NCBI RefSeq assembly: GCF_000002985.6
Contig: NC_003283.11
Span: 13,082,001 to 13,146,000 of the forward strand
Reading direction: 5' to 3'
DNA: 64,000 nucleotides
Source of the DNA: Caenorhabditis elegans
Lineage: Eukaryota; Nematoda; Chromadorea; Rhabditida; Rhabditidae
Shown: positions 62,701 to 64,000 of the stretch, one piece after another
Layout of the letters: every line of letters begins with the position of its first letter
How positions within the stretch are numbered: position 1 is the first letter of the stretch
Position numbers and translations under genes: made by a program
The notes under the pieces: generated by a model
Told to the model about the DNA's origin: nothing
What the model saw: the letters and a program-made list of their open reading frames with translations, nothing else
Database searches by the model: none

Positions 62701-64000
62701 TTCAAACATTTGAACGTTTCGATGAATAGAAAGGTATATTAGGATCTGATTACGAGACTTAATCCGAGTTTATAAAATTATTTTTCAGAACAAAAACTTA
62801 TTGGAAAAGCTTCTTCAACTTGGACCTCTAAAGATTAAAAAGTCTCCAACTCCATCGAAAACTCCGAAAAGTTCAGAAGCACCGCGAAAGGAAATTGATA
62901 ATGATCCAACTTACATAAAAGTAAAAACTGAAGACCTCATAAACTTGCTTCATAATCATCAAGTTGTCGTTGTCTCTGGTGCAAGTTTAACAGGAAAGTC
63001 CAGGATAATTTCCAAAGCTGCAAAATTAAAATCAGCGGATGTGGAAAACGAATATGGATTATGGGAAGAAATTCAAGGATTTGGAGAGTCTGTAAGTTTC
63101 CATTTTGAAACGTATTTTTTTAGTTCAAATCTCCAATATAAATTCAGTTAAAAAATATGCGACGACCAAATAAATGGATAGTGATTGATGGATGTATGAG
63201 TCGAAAAACAAAGGAATGGTTGCACAGATTGATTAATGAAAACACGGTATTTTACAAATTACTTGAATCGATGATTTTTAGATTTTTACAGATGTTTCCA
63301 TGGAGAGAATTACCTATAATCGCACTATCTGAACGAGTTATCATCGAAACGGATTCTTTGGAATCTGATATTAAATCGCTTCCAATGATACTTCTAGACA
63401 CTTCTGAAGAGGTTTCCAGGGAAACAACCCTGGAAATCACAGAACAACAGAGAATCGATGAAGTTTTAAAATACTATTCAGAGTTCAAATATAGAAAATA
63501 CGAACTTATTCGGAAGATTTCTGGATTAAAGTTAGATTTTTATTTTTGTAAGATTTGTAGCTTTTGATTTCAGAAAGTTAATCACGACAAATAGTGAAAA
63601 AGTTTTCGAACATTTACTAATCACCTCACTTCTTAGTTTTGCCTCTTTGAGACAACTTGGCAGTTTCTTCTTCAAATCGGTAGGTACTTTATTAAAATTA
63701 TGTAAATTCCACATTTTCCAATTTAACCTTTCGGTTGTGCTTTTCAATCCTAAAGAGTAATTAAACATGTATTTTCTTTGAAATATTGGCATATTCCAGG
63801 AATCAAAACTTTTGGATTTCTACAAAGATGTACCCTACTCTGCTGGCTGGTACACCTACAATGAGTCTATGGAAATACCTCCATCTTTGTTTTATATGAT
63901 TCATTTAATTGGTTTACTTCTTAATTCTGACTTTATTCCTCTTCTCGTTTGTCCTCCAAGCCAAGAATTTTACGAATTTCTGTTACGGCTTCAAATTGAA
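56796..64000 (+). CDS. dhc-4: Divergent dynein heavy chain, 5' part (runs off the window)
   Basis: Motor subunit of a dynein; this window covers about 1700 residues of stem, linker, AAA1 and AAA2. Exons: 56796-56903 and 56981-57204 (first part uncertain; start could be 56981), 57298-57507, 57555-58054, 58317-59146, 59438-59579, 59625-59722, 59768-59995, 60042-60425, 60571-61116, 61157-61265, 61799-61869, 61926-62050, 62097-62405, 62451-62733, 62789-63091, 63148-63246, 63292-63530, 63574-63679 and 63800 onward. Landmarks: the linker KDRHWKMI (family RHWKEI), RKKRAVFPRLFALSDEL (family EKKRLFFPRFFFLSNDEL), AAA1 entry DYRWTSQLRYYW, and AAA2 GASLTGKS with KWIVIDG. AAA1's P-loop position (62125-62178) reads GFVNGMDVN, without GKT; its Walker B-like FIEEKN keeps the acidic pair. 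An acceptor 3 bases before 56796 suggests the 5' end. The identity rests on B0365 neighbours and family motifs. Confidence 0.82.
61290..61715. mobile_element. hAT-type MITE built of TTTGCCG units
   Basis: It lies inside a dhc-4 intron (61266-61798). Both ends read CAGGGGTGTGCGGCAAAT inward, and the flanks carry the exact 8-base duplication ATATACAC (61282-61289 and 61716-61723). The outer parts are repeats of AATTTGCCG/CGGCAAATT; the centre is unrelated AT-rich sequence. It has no open frame. The 8-base target duplication and CAGGGG ends point to the hAT superfamily. Confidence 0.88.

Overview
This window is nematode genomic DNA, almost certainly Caenorhabditis elegans chromosome V or a very close relative. 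It is AT-rich, and its genes have short introns with a strong TTTCAG acceptor. The neighbours max-1, acly-2, eat-6, clec-41 and dhc-4 correspond to the adjoining C34B4 and B0365 cosmids as I remember them. Gene symbols rest on protein recognition plus this order, not on a database search. Exon borders were read by hand from splice signals and checked for frame, and may be off by a base or two.

Left part (1-17 kb). A divergent forkhead-domain gene (4745-7766, +) has a phase-compatible possible alternative first exon at 1163. Two tandem paralogues encoding cysteine-rich, ET-module-like secreted or GPI-type proteins follow (8820-10512 and 10666-12446, +). After them come a partial duplication of the second gene's 3' end around a GC-rich, LTR-like insert, a seven-helix chemoreceptor-like gene (14041-15457, +), and a ~370 bp inverted repeat that encloses a broken third ET-like copy (minus strand).

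Middle (17-38 kb). max-1 (17122-28335, minus) encodes a coiled-coil/PH/PH/MyTH4/FERM protein of axon guidance. Its first coding exon lies 6.5 kb upstream of the rest. A 6 kb intergenic stretch carries a foldback element with G-runs. acly-2 (34508-38040, +) encodes a complete 1099-residue ATP-citrate lyase.

Right part (38-64 kb). A str-type chemoreceptor (minus) has an in-frame TAA that a nearby upstream donor could splice out. A 5'-truncated, internally deleted RTE-type retrotransposon follows. eat-6 (minus) encodes a complete 996-residue Na+/K+-ATPase alpha subunit with a GC-AG intron. Next come a secreted DUF19-type gene, a small C-type lectin gene, a 922 bp Tc1-ended palindromic element, clec-41 (two CTLDs plus CUB region), a small hAT-like foldback, and the 5' half of dhc-4, a dynein heavy chain running off the right edge. 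The predicted dhc-4 AAA1 site has lost its Walker A lysine and threonine, while AAA2 keeps them; a hAT-like MITE with an 8 bp target duplication sits in one of its introns.

The genes do not form one pathway. The window mixes conserved housekeeping or neuronal genes (acly-2, eat-6, max-1) with fast-evolving nematode families (ET-like, str, clec, DUF19) and transposon remnants, as is typical of a chromosome V arm. No rRNA, tRNA or CRISPR was seen.
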